64,000 nt of DNA. Source: Colwellia ponticola. GTDB taxonomy: Bacteria; Pseudomonadota; Gammaproteobacteria; Enterobacterales; Alteromonadaceae. Where the stretch lies: NCBI RefSeq assembly GCF_005885605.1, contig NZ_SZVP01000012.1, positions 1 through 64,000 on the forward strand, in the 5' to 3' direction. The position numbers and the translations under genes were made by a program. This document shows positions 39,275-48,685 of the stretch, piece after piece (position 1 is the first letter of the stretch; each line of letters opens with the position of its first letter). The notes beneath the pieces were generated by a model. That model had not been told where the DNA came from. It searched no databases and saw nothing but the letters and a program-made list of their open reading frames with translations.

Positions 39275-40015
39275 TCAATAGAAGCGTTGCTTTTCTACCA
39301 TTTTAGCTTGATTGTCCTGCTGCTCTTTTATTTTTCGATAAAGCTTATTTGCTTTGTCGATATTCTCTTCAATCTTTCTGACCGATAGCTCACGCTCGTC
39401 CATTAAACGACTTTTTTCTGCATTAGGGTAGCCATTCCAAGCGGCAATGGTATTCCATATATAAGATAGCTCAGTGCTTTTTTCTACGCCTTTACCTTCA
39501 CTATAGAGTAACGCTAAATTATACTGCGCGAGTGCGTAATTTTGGTTGGCTGCGTATTTATACCAGCGTGTTGCGGTAAAGTGATCTTGCTTAACACCTG
39601 TGCCATTCGCGTACATCACTGCTAAATTAAATTGCGCGCTGGCTAAGCCCTTCTGTGCTGCTTGATGGGTAAGTTCAAAAGCTTTAGTAAGATCTTTTTT
39701 TACCAATTCTCCTGCAGCATAAAGTAACGCTAATTCAAATTGTGCATCAGGGTAGTCTTGTTCTGCTGCCAAGTTAAACAACTCTAACGCTTTCATCGGA
39801 TCTTTAGGCACCGAATAACCATGCTGATAAACCAAGGCCATTTGATATTGAGCAGGAGCGTAACCTTCACTAACTAACGGACGAAATTGCTCGATAGCCG
39901 CTTGGAATTCACCACGATTTAATTCATAAACTCCTCTCTCAAGATCATTACCTTGGCTGAATACGGAAAAACTGGTCAGTAAGGTTAAGCTCAGCAGTAA
40001 TATTTTAGTATTCAT
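39275..40015 (-). CDS. Secreted Sel1-like repeat protein
   Basis: 246 residues with a signal peptide (LLLSLTLLTSFSVFSQ). From about residue 30 to 190 there are four to five Sel1/TPR-like repeats with the pattern AQYQMALVYQHGYSVPKDPM, AQFELALLYAAGELVKKD and AQFNLAVMYANGTGVKQD. The last 50 residues form a charged helix. Such proteins act as periplasmic scaffolds; the partner is not known. Transcribed toward the small membrane protein gene. Confidence 0.88.
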   Translation of the reverse strand: MNTKILLLSLTLLTSFSVFSQGNDLERGVYELNRGEFQAAIEQFRPLVSEGYAPAQYQMALVYQHGYSVPKDPMKALELFNLAAEQDYPDAQFELALLYAAGELVKKDLTKAFELTHQAAQKGLASAQFNLAVMYANGTGVKQDHFTATRWYKYAANQNYALAQYNLALLYSEGKGVEKSTELSYIWNTIAAWNGYPNAEKSRLMDERELSVRKIEENIDKANKLYRKIKEQQDNQAKMVEKQRFY

Positions 40016-40081
40016 GATATTTCCTCTCTTAGTGATTAACTTGCGGTTAACTTAGCTAGGCGTTTAATTATAGGCAATAAA

Positions 40082-42007
40082 TCAACCGTCATTGGCCATC
40101 ATCTCTTCAATTTCTTCTGCTAGCTCAAGCCAAAGCATTTCATTTTCTTCTATATCATTTTTTAAGGTAGCTTGTTTTTTTAGTAAGTCAGTTAACTGTG
40201 TTTTACGTTCGCTTTGGTAAATATCGCTATCACTTAATAACGCGTCAAGTTTTGATAGCTCTTGTTGCCATTGTTGGATTTTTTTCTCTAAACTATCGGC
40301 CTTTTTACGTAAAGGTGCTGATATTTTTCGCAGCTCAGCTTGTTGTTGGCGCTGTTGCTTTTTGTCTAAGCCTTTATCGCTAGTTTTTTGGTCAGTTTTT
40401 ATTGCTTTAATCGCTTGCTTTTTATCATCGTTAAGCCATTGCTGATAATCATCAATATCACCGTTAAAATCAATGACTCGACCGTTAGCAACTAGATAAA
40501 ACTCATCAACACACGACTCTAATAAAAACCTATCATGAGCAATCAAAATAATAGCGCCGCCAAAATCCTGTAGTGCCATCACCAGCGCTTGGCGCATTTC
40601 TAAATCTAAATGGTTGGTTGGTTCATCAAGTAGTAATAATTGTGGTTTTTCTAGCACAATTAACGCCAGCACTAAACGTGCTTTCTCACCACCTGACATC
40701 GTGGCGACTTGTGATAAAGCTTGATCACCACTAAAACCAAATTTACCTAAAAAGGTACGTGCTTGTGGTTCACCTAAGGTAGGTTGAGCGCGTAAAATAT
40801 GATCAACTGGGCTTGAGGGGGCATGTAGTTGTTCTAACTGGTGCTGAGAGAAATAGCCTACGGTTAAATCTTGTGCGCAGTAACGCTCACCCTGAAGTAA
40901 AGCAAGCTCACCCGCTAGCGATTTAATTAGGGTTGATTTACCTGCGCCATTTCTTCCCAATAAACCAATGCGGCTTCCTGGTATTAAGGTTAGCGCCACG
41001 TCCGCTAAAATAGTCGTTTGCTCACCGTGAACAGACTTAGCATAACCACAATCACTGTCATTTAATGATAATAGCGGATAAGGCAAGCTGTCAGGTTCGG
41101 CAAAGCTAAAGGTAAATTGGCTATCAACATGCGCTGGCGCTAAATCAGGTAATTTTTCTAAACGTTTTAAGCGACTTTGTGCTTGTTTAGCTTTACTCGC
41201 TTTTGCGCGAAAGCGATCAACAAAGGCGGTTAGGTGTGCGGCTTCTTTTTGTTGGCGTTGAAATTGTGCGTCTTGCTGCGCTAAATGTTCACGGCGCTGG
41301 CGTTCAAAGGCGGTATAGTTGCCGCTGTATAATTTAGCGCGTTGGTGTTCAATATGCAGGATTTGACCAATAACGGTATCAAGAAAATCACGGTCATGTG
41401 AAATAAGTACCAAGGTGCCAGTAAAGCGTTTTAACCAACGTTGTAACCAAATAACGGCATCTAAATCTAAATGGTTGGTTGGTTCATCCAGTAATAATAA
41501 ATCAGCACGAGAGATCAATGCTTGCGCTAAGTTTAAGCGCATGCGCCAGCCACCAGAAAAGTCTTTTACCGGGTTATCAAGTTGTGATTGTAAAAAGCCT
41601 AAGCCATGTAGTAATTCACCAGCGCGTGCAGGTAAGCTATAGCCGTTGATAGTATCTATTTTATTGATAATAGTGGCTTCAAGATTACCATTGTTACTCG
41701 CACGAGCTTGCTCAAGTTGTTGCTCTAACTGGCGAAATTCTTTGTCGCCATCCATGACATAATCAAGGGCACTTTGCTCTAAAGAAGGAGTTTCTTGTTT
41801 TACTGTAGCAATATCCCAACTGCTCGGTAATGATAAATCGCCGGCATCGGGTGCTAAATCACCTAATAAAGCGGCGAATAAAGAAGACTTACCACAGCCA
41901 TTACTTCCCACTAAGCCAACTTTATGATTAGGGTGAATAGTAAAGCTAGATGCTTTGATTAGGTTTTTAGCCCCTCTATCTAAACTTAGGTCTGTGGCGA
42001 TAATCAA
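40082..42007 (-). CDS. yheS: ABC-F family ATPase YheS
   Basis: Ribosome-associated ABC-F ATPase with two nucleotide-binding domains and no membrane segment. First domain: GSNGCGKSS, SGGWRMRLNLAQAL, LLLLDEPTNHLD. Second: GRNGAGKST, SGGEKARLVLAL, LLLLDEPTNHLD. The linker between has the usual basic helices, and a coiled-coil tail follows residue 540. The frame opens at 42055, but TTG at 42007, after GAGGAAA, gives IIATDLSLDRG at the N terminus as in the family, and 641 residues against 637 in E. coli. It neighbours yheV and yheU. Confidence 0.93.
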   Translation of the reverse strand: MIIATDLSLDRGAKNLIKASSFTIHPNHKVGLVGSNGCGKSSLFAALLGDLAPDAGDLSLPSSWDIATVKQETPSLEQSALDYVMDGDKEFRQLEQQLEQARASNNGNLEATIINKIDTINGYSLPARAGELLHGLGFLQSQLDNPVKDFSGGWRMRLNLAQALISRADLLLLDEPTNHLDLDAVIWLQRWLKRFTGTLVLISHDRDFLDTVIGQILHIEHQRAKLYSGNYTAFERQRREHLAQQDAQFQRQQKEAAHLTAFVDRFRAKASKAKQAQSRLKRLEKLPDLAPAHVDSQFTFSFAEPDSLPYPLLSLNDSDCGYAKSVHGEQTTILADVALTLIPGSRIGLLGRNGAGKSTLIKSLAGELALLQGERYCAQDLTVGYFSQHQLEQLHAPSSPVDHILRAQPTLGEPQARTFLGKFGFSGDQALSQVATMSGGEKARLVLALIVLEKPQLLLLDEPTNHLDLEMRQALVMALQDFGGAIILIAHDRFLLESCVDEFYLVANGRVIDFNGDIDDYQQWLNDDKKQAIKAIKTDQKTSDKGLDKKQQRQQQAELRKISAPLRKKADSLEKKIQQWQQELSKLDALLSDSDIYQSERKTQLTDLLKKQATLKNDIEENEMLWLELAEEIEEMMANDG

Positions 42008-42203
42008 TAGTATTTCCTCGAGAAAATGGCATAGTGAGCTAGAGATAATAGCCACTAAAAAAATGCAGATGCATTGTCGCTTTTCCTATGACTACTATTC
42101 AAGGTAAAATAGCGATAATAACGTATTTAATGCTGAGTCAAGCTGTGTTAAGTGAGTAAAAACTTAACACAGCAGCACCAAGCCTAATAATAAGTAGTAA
42201 CTA

Positions 42204-42410
42204 ATGATGAATAAAGCCCCAAAAAAGAGATTTATCGCCGGTGCGGTTTGCCCTAAATGTAAAGCGATGGACACTATGGCATTAACCAAAGAGCATGGCG
42301 TTGAAAAAGCGACTTGCGTTAGTTGTGGAGAACAGATGGTGCAAACGGAAGAGCACGTTGAGAAAGTGGTACGTCAACACGAGCAGGTAATTGGTGTGTT
42401 TAAGCCTTAA
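42204..42410 (+). CDS. yheV: YheV family zinc-ribbon protein
   Basis: 68 residues with two Cys pairs, CPKC and CVSC, forming a zinc ribbon, preceded by KKRFIAGAVCPKCKAMD. Function unknown. Divergent from yheS, as in other gammaproteobacteria. Confidence 0.9.
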   Translation: MMNKAPKKRFIAGAVCPKCKAMDTMALTKEHGVEKATCVSCGEQMVQTEEHVEKVVRQHEQVIGVFKP

Positions 42411-42416
42411 TAAACC

Positions 42417-42454
42417 TTTATTGCAGTAGTTTTAATTAGATCTACTGCAATAAA
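42417..42454. terminator. Hairpin between convergent yheV and slyX
   Basis: TTTATTGCAGTAG and CTACTGCAATAAA are perfect 13-bp inverted arms over a 12-nt AT-rich loop. Placed to end both transcripts. Confidence 0.75.
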
Positions 42455-42487
42455 GTAAACAGTCAGCTAGTTATTAGCTAATAACTA

Positions 42488-42757
42488 TTAGTAATGCGGT
42501 GGCGGTGGCTCAATACTGTCATTATCATTATCGAGCGATAAACTAGCTGCATCTTTGATGCGGTTAGCGACTAATTGTATTTGCTGTTTTAGCTCGGAAA
42601 TTTCATGTTGATGATTTGCTAACTCTTCACTTAGTTGTTCAATAACATCGTCTTGAAAAACATTTCGTGATTCTAAATCATCAACACGCTTCTCGAGTTG
42701 TTGAACATAGTTGGCGTTGGTGCTGTGAGCACTTAAAGTTACTTCGTTATTGGCCAT
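42488..42757 (-). CDS. slyX: SlyX family coiled-coil protein
   Basis: 89 residues: a heptad-patterned coil from about 15 to 65 (QQLEKRVDDLESRNVFQDDV, IEQLSEELANHQHEI) and the typical proline-rich end PPPPHY. Function unknown. The start lies inside the end of the WD40 gene (19-bp overlap), so it is translationally coupled to it. fkpA is on the other side, the classic slyX/fkpA pair. Confidence 0.92.
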   Translation of the reverse strand: MANNEVTLSAHSTNANYVQQLEKRVDDLESRNVFQDDVIEQLSEELANHQHEISELKQQIQLVANRIKDAASLSLDNDNDSIEPPPPHY

Positions 42758-43722
42758 GATTCAACATATCCTGATGAGCTTATCGTTAATAGGGTGTTAT
42801 TATCGCCAAATGCGACACTATACACAACCGCTCCGGTCGGTCTTTTTGCTTCTTTAGGCGTAACAAACCAATGCGACAGGCGTTTACCCGTAGCAATATC
42901 CCAAACGCTAACCTTTCTAGTTGCTGCGCCAGTGATTAATTTTTTACCATCCGCAGAAAAACGAACTGAGCTAAATACTTCATGACGCTTAGTGCCTTGT
43001 AAACTACTAATACGTTTACCGGTTTTTAAATCCCAAATATAGGCACTTTTCATACTGTCAGCAGAAAAAGCATAACGGCCTCTTGGGTCTAAGGCCACTT
43101 TCGATACCCGAGAGCTATGATTAAATTGATAAACGACTTGCCCCGATTTAGTATCCCAAACATAAGCAGTGAAATCGTTACCACCTGAGATAGCAACGCG
43201 GCCATTAGGCAGCATATCTACTGAATTGATTTTCTCTTTGTGACCTAAAAACTCTAGCCGTCTGCCGGTATCAACTGTTACATGCACTACCGTGCCGTTA
43301 CTTTTACCAATAAGTAAATAATTACCGCCATTACTGATAGCTATATCTCTAATATGCGATTCACGCACTTGCCAATAGCCTTCTGATTTACCTGATTGTA
43401 AGTTCCATAAAGCAAAGTTACTTCTATTAGCGGTTAACACATGACTGGCATTATCACTAATATCAATGGCTAGCACTAAATTGTCGCTACTGTTCTGCTC
43501 TTGCGCCCAATTATACAAGCGCTCATTTTTATTTAAGTCCCATACACTTAAGCCATGATGAATAGACGAGACTACTGAAAATTGAGCATCACTAGAAATT
43601 TGACCCGCGTAGGCGCCTTCGACAGACTGTTGCCATCGCTGCAGTGGTTCTTGCGTTACTGGCTTACACGCGGTAAGTGTCGCTAATAAGATGACTGAAA
43701 AAATCCAATTACAATTTAACAA
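42739..43722 (-). CDS. WD40-repeat lipoprotein
   Basis: 327 residues. The N terminus is a lipoprotein signal with lipobox LTAC (Cys about 19). About six or seven WD40 repeats follow, seen as GGNDFTAYVWDTKSGQVVYQ, SADSMKSAYIWDLKTGK, TGAATRKVSVWDIATGKR and others, forming a beta-propeller, probably in the periplasm. Start is TTG at 43722 without a clear ribosome site, so the true start is uncertain. Its gene overlaps slyX by 19 bp. Role unknown, perhaps protein binding at the envelope. Confidence 0.8.
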   Translation of the reverse strand: MLNCNWIFSVILLATLTACKPVTQEPLQRWQQSVEGAYAGQISSDAQFSVVSSIHHGLSVWDLNKNERLYNWAQEQNSSDNLVLAIDISDNASHVLTANRSNFALWNLQSGKSEGYWQVRESHIRDIAISNGGNYLLIGKSNGTVVHVTVDTGRRLEFLGHKEKINSVDMLPNGRVAISGGNDFTAYVWDTKSGQVVYQFNHSSRVSKVALDPRGRYAFSADSMKSAYIWDLKTGKRISSLQGTKRHEVFSSVRFSADGKKLITGAATRKVSVWDIATGKRLSHWFVTPKEAKRPTGAVVYSVAFGDNNTLLTISSSGYVESWPITK

Positions 43723-43868
43723 GGTATTAATACTTTTTTATTTATACGTTTATCGTTAGTATAAGTTCTTTTATGAAATTGTTTAGTGTTATCTTTACTT
43801 TAATATTACTTTCAACATAGTTTAATCATAAGTTAACACCCACTTTTAAGTTTTTAATGGAGATATGA

Positions 43869-44636
43869 ATGAAATTGTTTAAGCCTACCTTAGTGGCCCT
43901 TGCGTTATTTGCTGTTGTTGGTTGTAACGAACAAGCGACTGAAGAAGTAAAAGCGCCAGTATTAGATACTGAAGTACAAAAACAAGCCTATGGCTTAGGT
44001 GCCTCAATTGGTATGTACATGCAACGTAACTTAGAAGAGCATGACAAACTAGGCTTAACGTTAAGTAAAGAGCTTATCGTGCGTGGCTTTGTTGATAGCA
44101 TTGAGGGTAAAGCAGTTATTGAAAAAGAAGAAATTCAAGCCTTGTTAATGAACCTTGACGAAAGCATGAAAGAAAAACAACAAGCCGCTGCCATTGCCGC
44201 CGCTGAAGCCGGCATTGCTGAAGGTACCAAGTACCTTGCAGAAAATGCTAAAAAAGAAGGCGTACAAGTTACTGAATCAGGTATTCAATATGTGGTCTTA
44301 ACGGCAGGTGAAGGCGATAAACCTGCAGCAACTGATACCGTTACTGTGCATTACAAAGGTACTTTTTTAAACGGTGAAACCTTTGATAGTTCATATGATC
44401 GCGGCGAACCGGCGGTATTCCCACTGAATCGTGTCATTAAAGGTTGGACTGAAGGTGTACAATTAATGTCGGTCGGTGCTAAATATAAATTTACTATTCC
44501 TTCTGACTTAGCGTATGGTCCTAATGGTAACCCACCACGTATTCCGGGTAACTCAGTATTAGAATTTGAAATTGAATTGTTAGAAATTCAGCAAGCAGAA
44601 GAAGCGCCAAAAGCAGACGAACACGCGGTGCACTAA
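43869..44636 (+). CDS. fkpA: FKBP-type peptidyl-prolyl isomerase FkpA
   Basis: Periplasmic folding catalyst. The first 20 residues end in FAVVGCNEQ, which contains a lipobox, so it may be membrane-anchored, unlike E. coli FkpA. A dimerisation domain of helices (about 30-130) precedes the FKBP domain: VTVHYKGTFLNGETFDSSYD, VIKGWTEGVQLM, IPSDLAYG and PGNSVLEFEIELLEI. Length 255. Strong ribosome site GGAG. Divergent from the WD40-slyX pair. Confidence 0.93.
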   Translation: MKLFKPTLVALALFAVVGCNEQATEEVKAPVLDTEVQKQAYGLGASIGMYMQRNLEEHDKLGLTLSKELIVRGFVDSIEGKAVIEKEEIQALLMNLDESMKEKQQAAAIAAAEAGIAEGTKYLAENAKKEGVQVTESGIQYVVLTAGEGDKPAATDTVTVHYKGTFLNGETFDSSYDRGEPAVFPLNRVIKGWTEGVQLMSVGAKYKFTIPSDLAYGPNGNPPRIPGNSVLEFEIELLEIQQAEEAPKADEHAVH

Positions 44637-44718
44637 ATCGCGCTTGGTACTTGTTAGCAGCTTAACGATTTAAAACCGTTAGTAATAACATCGACAACGC
44701 AGGCTGCAATAAATTTTT

Positions 44719-44752
44719 AAGCCATCGGTAATCACTTACTGATGGCTTTTTT
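44719..44752 (+). terminator. Terminator after fkpA
   Basis: AAGCCATC and GATGGCTT pair over a 16-nt loop, then a T run. Confidence 0.8.
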
Positions 44753-44836
44753 ATTGGCAGCAAGTGTTGATAGGATTATTGCTTTTACCGATAGAAATAA
44801 TCACACCACGAGAGATATTGGTATAAAATACTGTCC

Positions 44837-46093
44837 ATGAAAAAACTTCTTATAATTGGCTATGTTTGGCCAGAGCCTAACTCTTCTGCGGCAGGTAGCC
44901 GTATGATGCAGTTAATTCATTTTTTCCAAGCACAAGGCTACCACATTACCTTTGCCAGTCCTGCGCAGCAAACTGAGCATATGGTTGATTTACTTACCTT
45001 AAATATTGACGTTGAAAATATCAGTCTTAATTGCACCAGCTTCGATACATTTATTAACGCCTTACAACCTACTACAGTCATGTTTGACCGCTTTATGATG
45101 GAAGAACAATTTGGCTGGCGTGTTAGCGAGCAATGCCCACAGGCCTTACGTATTTTAGATACCGAAGATTTATTTTGTCTGCGTAATGCCCGCCATCAAG
45201 CCTATAAGCAGCAGCGTAGCATTACCGATGAAGACTTACTCAACAGTGATATGGCCAAGCGTGAGGTCGCATCAATATTTAGATCTGATATCAGTTTAAT
45301 GATTTCTAGCGTTGAGATAGCACTATTACAACGCTTATTTAAAGTAGAGGCGAGTTTACTGCATTATTGTCCTTTTATGCTGAGTCACGCGCAACTAACA
45401 CAAAATAATCCTACTTATCAGCAACGTGAAGACTTTATGGCGATAGGTAATTTTAGACATGCACCTAACTGGGATGCGGTATTATGGTTAAAACAACAAA
45501 TATGGCCATTGATCCGCAAGCAACTACCTAACACCAAATTAAACATCTATGGTGCTTATCCGCCGCCGAAAGCTACTGATTTACATGATCAAAAAGCAGG
45601 TTTTCTAGTAAAAGGCTGGGTTGATAATGCCGTACTTGCCATGCAAAGTGCTAAAGTTTGTTTAGCGCCGCTACGTTTTGGCGCGGGTATTAAAGGTAAG
45701 TTAGCTGAAGCTATGTATTGTGCTACGCCATCAGTGACAACGGATATTGGCGCAGAAAGCATGCAAACGTCGCTACCTTGGGCTGGCGCAATTGCGAATG
45801 ATCCACAAACTATTGCTAATGCAGCAATAAAGCTTTACCAAGACGAACAAGCGTGGCAAGTAGCCAGTAATTTAGGGCAACAAAATGCCCTGCTTATGTA
45901 TCAGCAAGCCGGTATTTTAGCTCAGTTAGCAGAAAAATTAACGCAAGTAACAACGAACCTGGAGGTACATAGACAAACTAACTTTATTGGTAGTATGTTG
46001 AATCATCACCATCATAAAAGTACTCAATATATGTCGCAATGGATTGATGTTAAAACCCAATTAAAACTTCTTGAAGAGAATAACGTAGAGTAA
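44837..46093 (+). CDS. Glycosyltransferase of the GT-B fold
   Basis: 418 residues. The N-terminal start LLIIGYVWPEPNSSAAGSRM resembles GT4-type transferases. The C-terminal half has DFMAIGNFRHAPNWDAVLWL, LNIYGAYPPPKA and the donor-binding block APLRFGAGIKGKLAEAMYCA, followed by GAES. Acceptor and sugar are unknown. No polysaccharide cluster is around it, so it is an isolated transferase. The ribosome site is weak. Confidence 0.8.
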   Translation: MKKLLIIGYVWPEPNSSAAGSRMMQLIHFFQAQGYHITFASPAQQTEHMVDLLTLNIDVENISLNCTSFDTFINALQPTTVMFDRFMMEEQFGWRVSEQCPQALRILDTEDLFCLRNARHQAYKQQRSITDEDLLNSDMAKREVASIFRSDISLMISSVEIALLQRLFKVEASLLHYCPFMLSHAQLTQNNPTYQQREDFMAIGNFRHAPNWDAVLWLKQQIWPLIRKQLPNTKLNIYGAYPPPKATDLHDQKAGFLVKGWVDNAVLAMQSAKVCLAPLRFGAGIKGKLAEAMYCATPSVTTDIGAESMQTSLPWAGAIANDPQTIANAAIKLYQDEQAWQVASNLGQQNALLMYQQAGILAQLAEKLTQVTTNLEVHRQTNFIGSMLNHHHHKSTQYMSQWIDVKTQLKLLEENNVE

Positions 46094-46137
46094 AAGTAGC
46101 CCGGGGCATGTTTAGCAGCAGTTTTTATTACGCATAA

Positions 46138-47025
46138 TTATAAAGACTGCTCAAGTATGCGTGTTAAGCGTTGGCTGGCGTTAAGTAATTGCTGCTCTAT
46201 TACCGGTAAATAATACTCAGCATAATCATCCGTTAGCCTTATTTTTCCTTGAGGTCGTAGACAAACCTGCTGGTTTGTTAATTGGCAATATTGAAAACGT
46301 GGTGCTCGTATTAATTGATAAGATTCATCAGCCCACTGCCACACGTGTTTAGCTTGATAAGGCGCGGTATAACTTTTTGACCACTGAGCGTTTAAAGAAG
46401 CTAACCATTGTTTTTTCGTGCGCTTAGCTGCTTGAATTAAACAAGTATCCCAATACCAGTGTAAATTATTACACTGTCCTTCCTTCTTAGCGAAAGTAAT
46501 TTTATTACCGCCTAAATCGCTGGCATAACTTACATGTAAAGGTTGGTGAATATCAGCTAACCAATGACCTAAAAATAATAACGCTTGCGCAGATTGCCAA
46601 GATACTGAAGAATCTTTTAATTGTTGTTGATGGTGAAGAATGGCTTGTGGTAAGCAGTTATTACTACAACTTGCTTGCGTTATTTTAACCAAGTTGCGTG
46701 GTACATTAAGGTAATGCCAACTTTGGTACTGCTTAAATGTTGCTTGGCTTTTTTGATGAGGTTTAATGGCGTCAGCCCAAGTACAGGCGTTAGCAAAAGT
46801 AAGCGGGGTATTTTTTGATAAATGATTATAGTGGTTAATAATCGCTTGATGCGTTTTGGGTACTGTTTGTAATAGTTCAATAACATTCTGCTTTTTTGAC
46901 GCAGACAAGTGATCAAAAGCCAGTTGGCAAACAATGTTATGACCGAACTTCGCTAAAGCAAAGCTCGGTTGACTAAATACCATAAGACCGCTAAAAAATA
47001 ACGAGCAGTATAGAATTTTGAACAT
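46138..47025 (-). CDS. S1/P1-family secreted nuclease
   Basis: 295 residues with a signal peptide ending near PSFA. S1/P1 zinc-nuclease motifs: KFGHNIVCQLA, ACTWADAIK, WHYLNVP, LLFLGHWLADIHQPLHVSYASDLGGNK and LHWYWDTCLI, giving most His and Asp ligands. The usual N-terminal Trp that binds zinc at the mature terminus is missing; the equivalent position after the likely cut is Leu. Such enzymes degrade single-stranded nucleic acids in the periplasm or medium. Activity here is uncertain. Confidence 0.82.
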   Translation of the reverse strand: MFKILYCSLFFSGLMVFSQPSFALAKFGHNIVCQLAFDHLSASKKQNVIELLQTVPKTHQAIINHYNHLSKNTPLTFANACTWADAIKPHQKSQATFKQYQSWHYLNVPRNLVKITQASCSNNCLPQAILHHQQQLKDSSVSWQSAQALLFLGHWLADIHQPLHVSYASDLGGNKITFAKKEGQCNNLHWYWDTCLIQAAKRTKKQWLASLNAQWSKSYTAPYQAKHVWQWADESYQLIRAPRFQYCQLTNQQVCLRPQGKIRLTDDYAEYYLPVIEQQLLNASQRLTRILEQSL

Positions 47026-47038
47026 AATTACTTACGTA

Positions 47039-47515
47039 CTAATCGACAAATATCTGCATTTCTTTGCCAATTTTTTTACGCATTTCCATTAATTTTATTG
47101 CTGTATCATGTTGTCTTTGATCATCAGGTGTTTCAGGTATCCATTGTGGTACTTTTTCTGATTTACCATCTGGGCCAACGGCAACCATAATAACAATACA
47201 GTGGGTCGTTAACTTGCGATCTAATGATTTAGGATCACAGGCATTAACTTCTAAGGCAATATGTATTGAAGAATTACCAGTGTAAATTACTTTGGCTTCC
47301 ACCTCTACTAAACTGCCAACATGTATAGGGGCAATAAAACGAATGCCACCCGCATAAGCGGTTACACAGTAACGGCCACTCCAACCAGCAGCACAAGCAT
47401 AAGCGGCTAAATCTATCCACTTCATTACAGCACCGCCATGTACTTTACCGCCAAAATTTACATCTTGTGGTTCGGCTAAAAATCGTAAAGTAATGTCGCG
47501 TTGAGGAATCTTCAT
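47039..47515 (-). CDS. Acyl-CoA thioesterase (hotdog fold)
   Basis: 158 residues, FLAEPQDVNFGGKVHGGAVM then KWIDLAAYACAAGWSGRYC, with the active-site Asp-containing helix WIDLAAYACA. Similar to YciA-type thioesterases that hydrolyse medium to long acyl-CoA. The C-terminal tail is charged. Lies 13 nt before the S1/P1 gene on the same strand; the two may be cotranscribed without an obvious functional link. Confidence 0.88.
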   Translation of the reverse strand: MKIPQRDITLRFLAEPQDVNFGGKVHGGAVMKWIDLAAYACAAGWSGRYCVTAYAGGIRFIAPIHVGSLVEVEAKVIYTGNSSIHIALEVNACDPKSLDRKLTTHCIVIMVAVGPDGKSEKVPQWIPETPDDQRQHDTAIKLMEMRKKIGKEMQIFVD

Positions 47516-47885
47516 AATTGAGCTCTTTGTCGTTAATGATATTTTTTCAGGGGGTATGAAAAATAGTAGAATTTAAAAAAAGATTGCTAAAGTATAGTGT
47601 TCACTGTCAATTAGCAAATAATATATTTTTTGATGTGAGAACGTAGATTTTTTTTTGCTCATGATCTAAAGCTTAGGGTGTGGCGTATAACTAAAGATAT
47701 CAAGGTAGTGAGAGGTTTATCTAGCGTTGCTTTTCAGATCAGCTAGTAAATATTAACTAAGAGTTTTAGTACTGGCAAGCATGCCCAATAGCGTCATTTA
47801 ATAGTCAGTTAGGTGATAGTCATGACAAGCATGCTGTTATAGGCAATGACGATAAAGCATTGCCATGGTGTTCAGGCTTGTTAGT
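47516..47885. other. Non-coding gap before the thioesterase gene
   Basis: 370 bp. Holds the hairpin at 47842-47864 at the end of the DUF2780 transcript and the promoter region of the thioesterase gene. Two CAAGCATGC nonamers occur near 47776 and 47826. Nothing else seen. Confidence 0.5.
47842..47864 (-). terminator. Hairpin after the DUF2780 gene
   Basis: GGCAATG and CATTGCC form a 7-bp stem over ACGATAAAG, about 22 bp past the stop. No T run, so termination is not certain. Confidence 0.5.
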
Positions 47886-48431
47886 TTACAGTAGATTTAA
47901 GCCTTGTTTTAATGTGGTCGCAACTTCTTTATAACCATTGTTGTTTAAATAACCACTAAAGCTATTGATTAGCGCAGGTACTTGCTCAGTGGTTATACCT
48001 AAGCTTTGCATCGCTGAACGCAAATAATCGATACTTTTTGCTTTTTTTCCAGCATCACCAGCGTTAGTGAATAAAGAGCTTATTGAAGATTCGGTCATTT
48101 GAGGCGCTTTATTAAGATAATTTTGTACGTCAGGTAACGCTTTACTAATTAAAGCAAAGTTTGCTGTAGATAAGTTGTCTTTGGCGACGTTCAGTAATGA
48201 GCCAAAACTAGCAGCGACGGTAGACTCAGGTAAGTTTAATTGCGTTGCAACATAGTTAATCATGGCATTACTTTGCAATGGTACGCCTGCTTCTGTTGAT
48301 ATGGTGTTAATTTTTTCAGTAGGTGCGTTTGCCATAGCAGACAACTCTAACGCTCTGCTAGGCAATGAACTTAGGCTTGCGATACTCATTAAGGTAACAG
48401 AAGCAGAAAGGTAGATAATTGATAACTTCAC
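47886..48431 (-). CDS. Secreted DUF2780 (VcgC/VcgE-like) protein
   Basis: 181 residues with a signal peptide (LSASVTLMSIASLSSLPSRA). The mature part has two regions that resemble each other: MINYVATQLNLPESTVAASF and DYLRSAMQSLGITTEQVPAL, the DUF2780 pattern of helical repeats. Function is unknown; the family was named from Vibrio secreted proteins. A terminator hairpin lies in its 5' leader 60 bp upstream. Confidence 0.78.
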   Translation of the reverse strand: MKLSIIYLSASVTLMSIASLSSLPSRALELSAMANAPTEKINTISTEAGVPLQSNAMINYVATQLNLPESTVAASFGSLLNVAKDNLSTANFALISKALPDVQNYLNKAPQMTESSISSLFTNAGDAGKKAKSIDYLRSAMQSLGITTEQVPALINSFSGYLNNNGYKEVATTLKQGLNLL

Positions 48432-48490
48432 GGTGGACTTCCTATTAACAATAGTGTCGATAAATGTTTAATAAATAAGGTCTCAGTAAT

Positions 48491-48519
48491 AAAAAAGCCT
48501 TTCTCAAAGAGAAAGGCTT
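48491..48519 (-). terminator. Terminator in the leader of the DUF2780 gene
   Basis: On the minus strand AAGCCTTTCTC and GAGAAAGGCTT pair over TTT, followed by TTTTTT. It is an intrinsic terminator facing the DUF2780 start 60 bp away, with no annotated gene before it. It implies an upstream short transcript or attenuation. Confidence 0.8.
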
Positions 48520-48592
48520 GAATTGCTCGCATTATGGTCTTGTTACCAAGCTTCTTATTATTGATTTTTTAGCTACTAATTTATTATTATTT

Positions 48593-48685
48593 TTAGTTTT
48601 TAGCTATTTTATTTGGGTTTTCTTTATTGTTTTTATTATTGTTTTTCTTTAGCGCAGGCAATTTATACCAAAGCCTTTTTGGCAT
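48593..48685 (-). CDS. Possible 30-residue leader peptide or small protein
   Basis: The ORF starts MPKRLWYKLPALKK, then is rich in Asn and Lys (NNNKNNKENPNKIAKN). It ends 74 nt before the terminator that precedes the DUF2780 gene. The ribosome site is weak. The AT-rich background makes chance Lys/Asn runs likely, so confidence is low. Confidence 0.25.
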   Translation of the reverse strand: MPKRLWYKLPALKKNNNKNNKENPNKIAKN

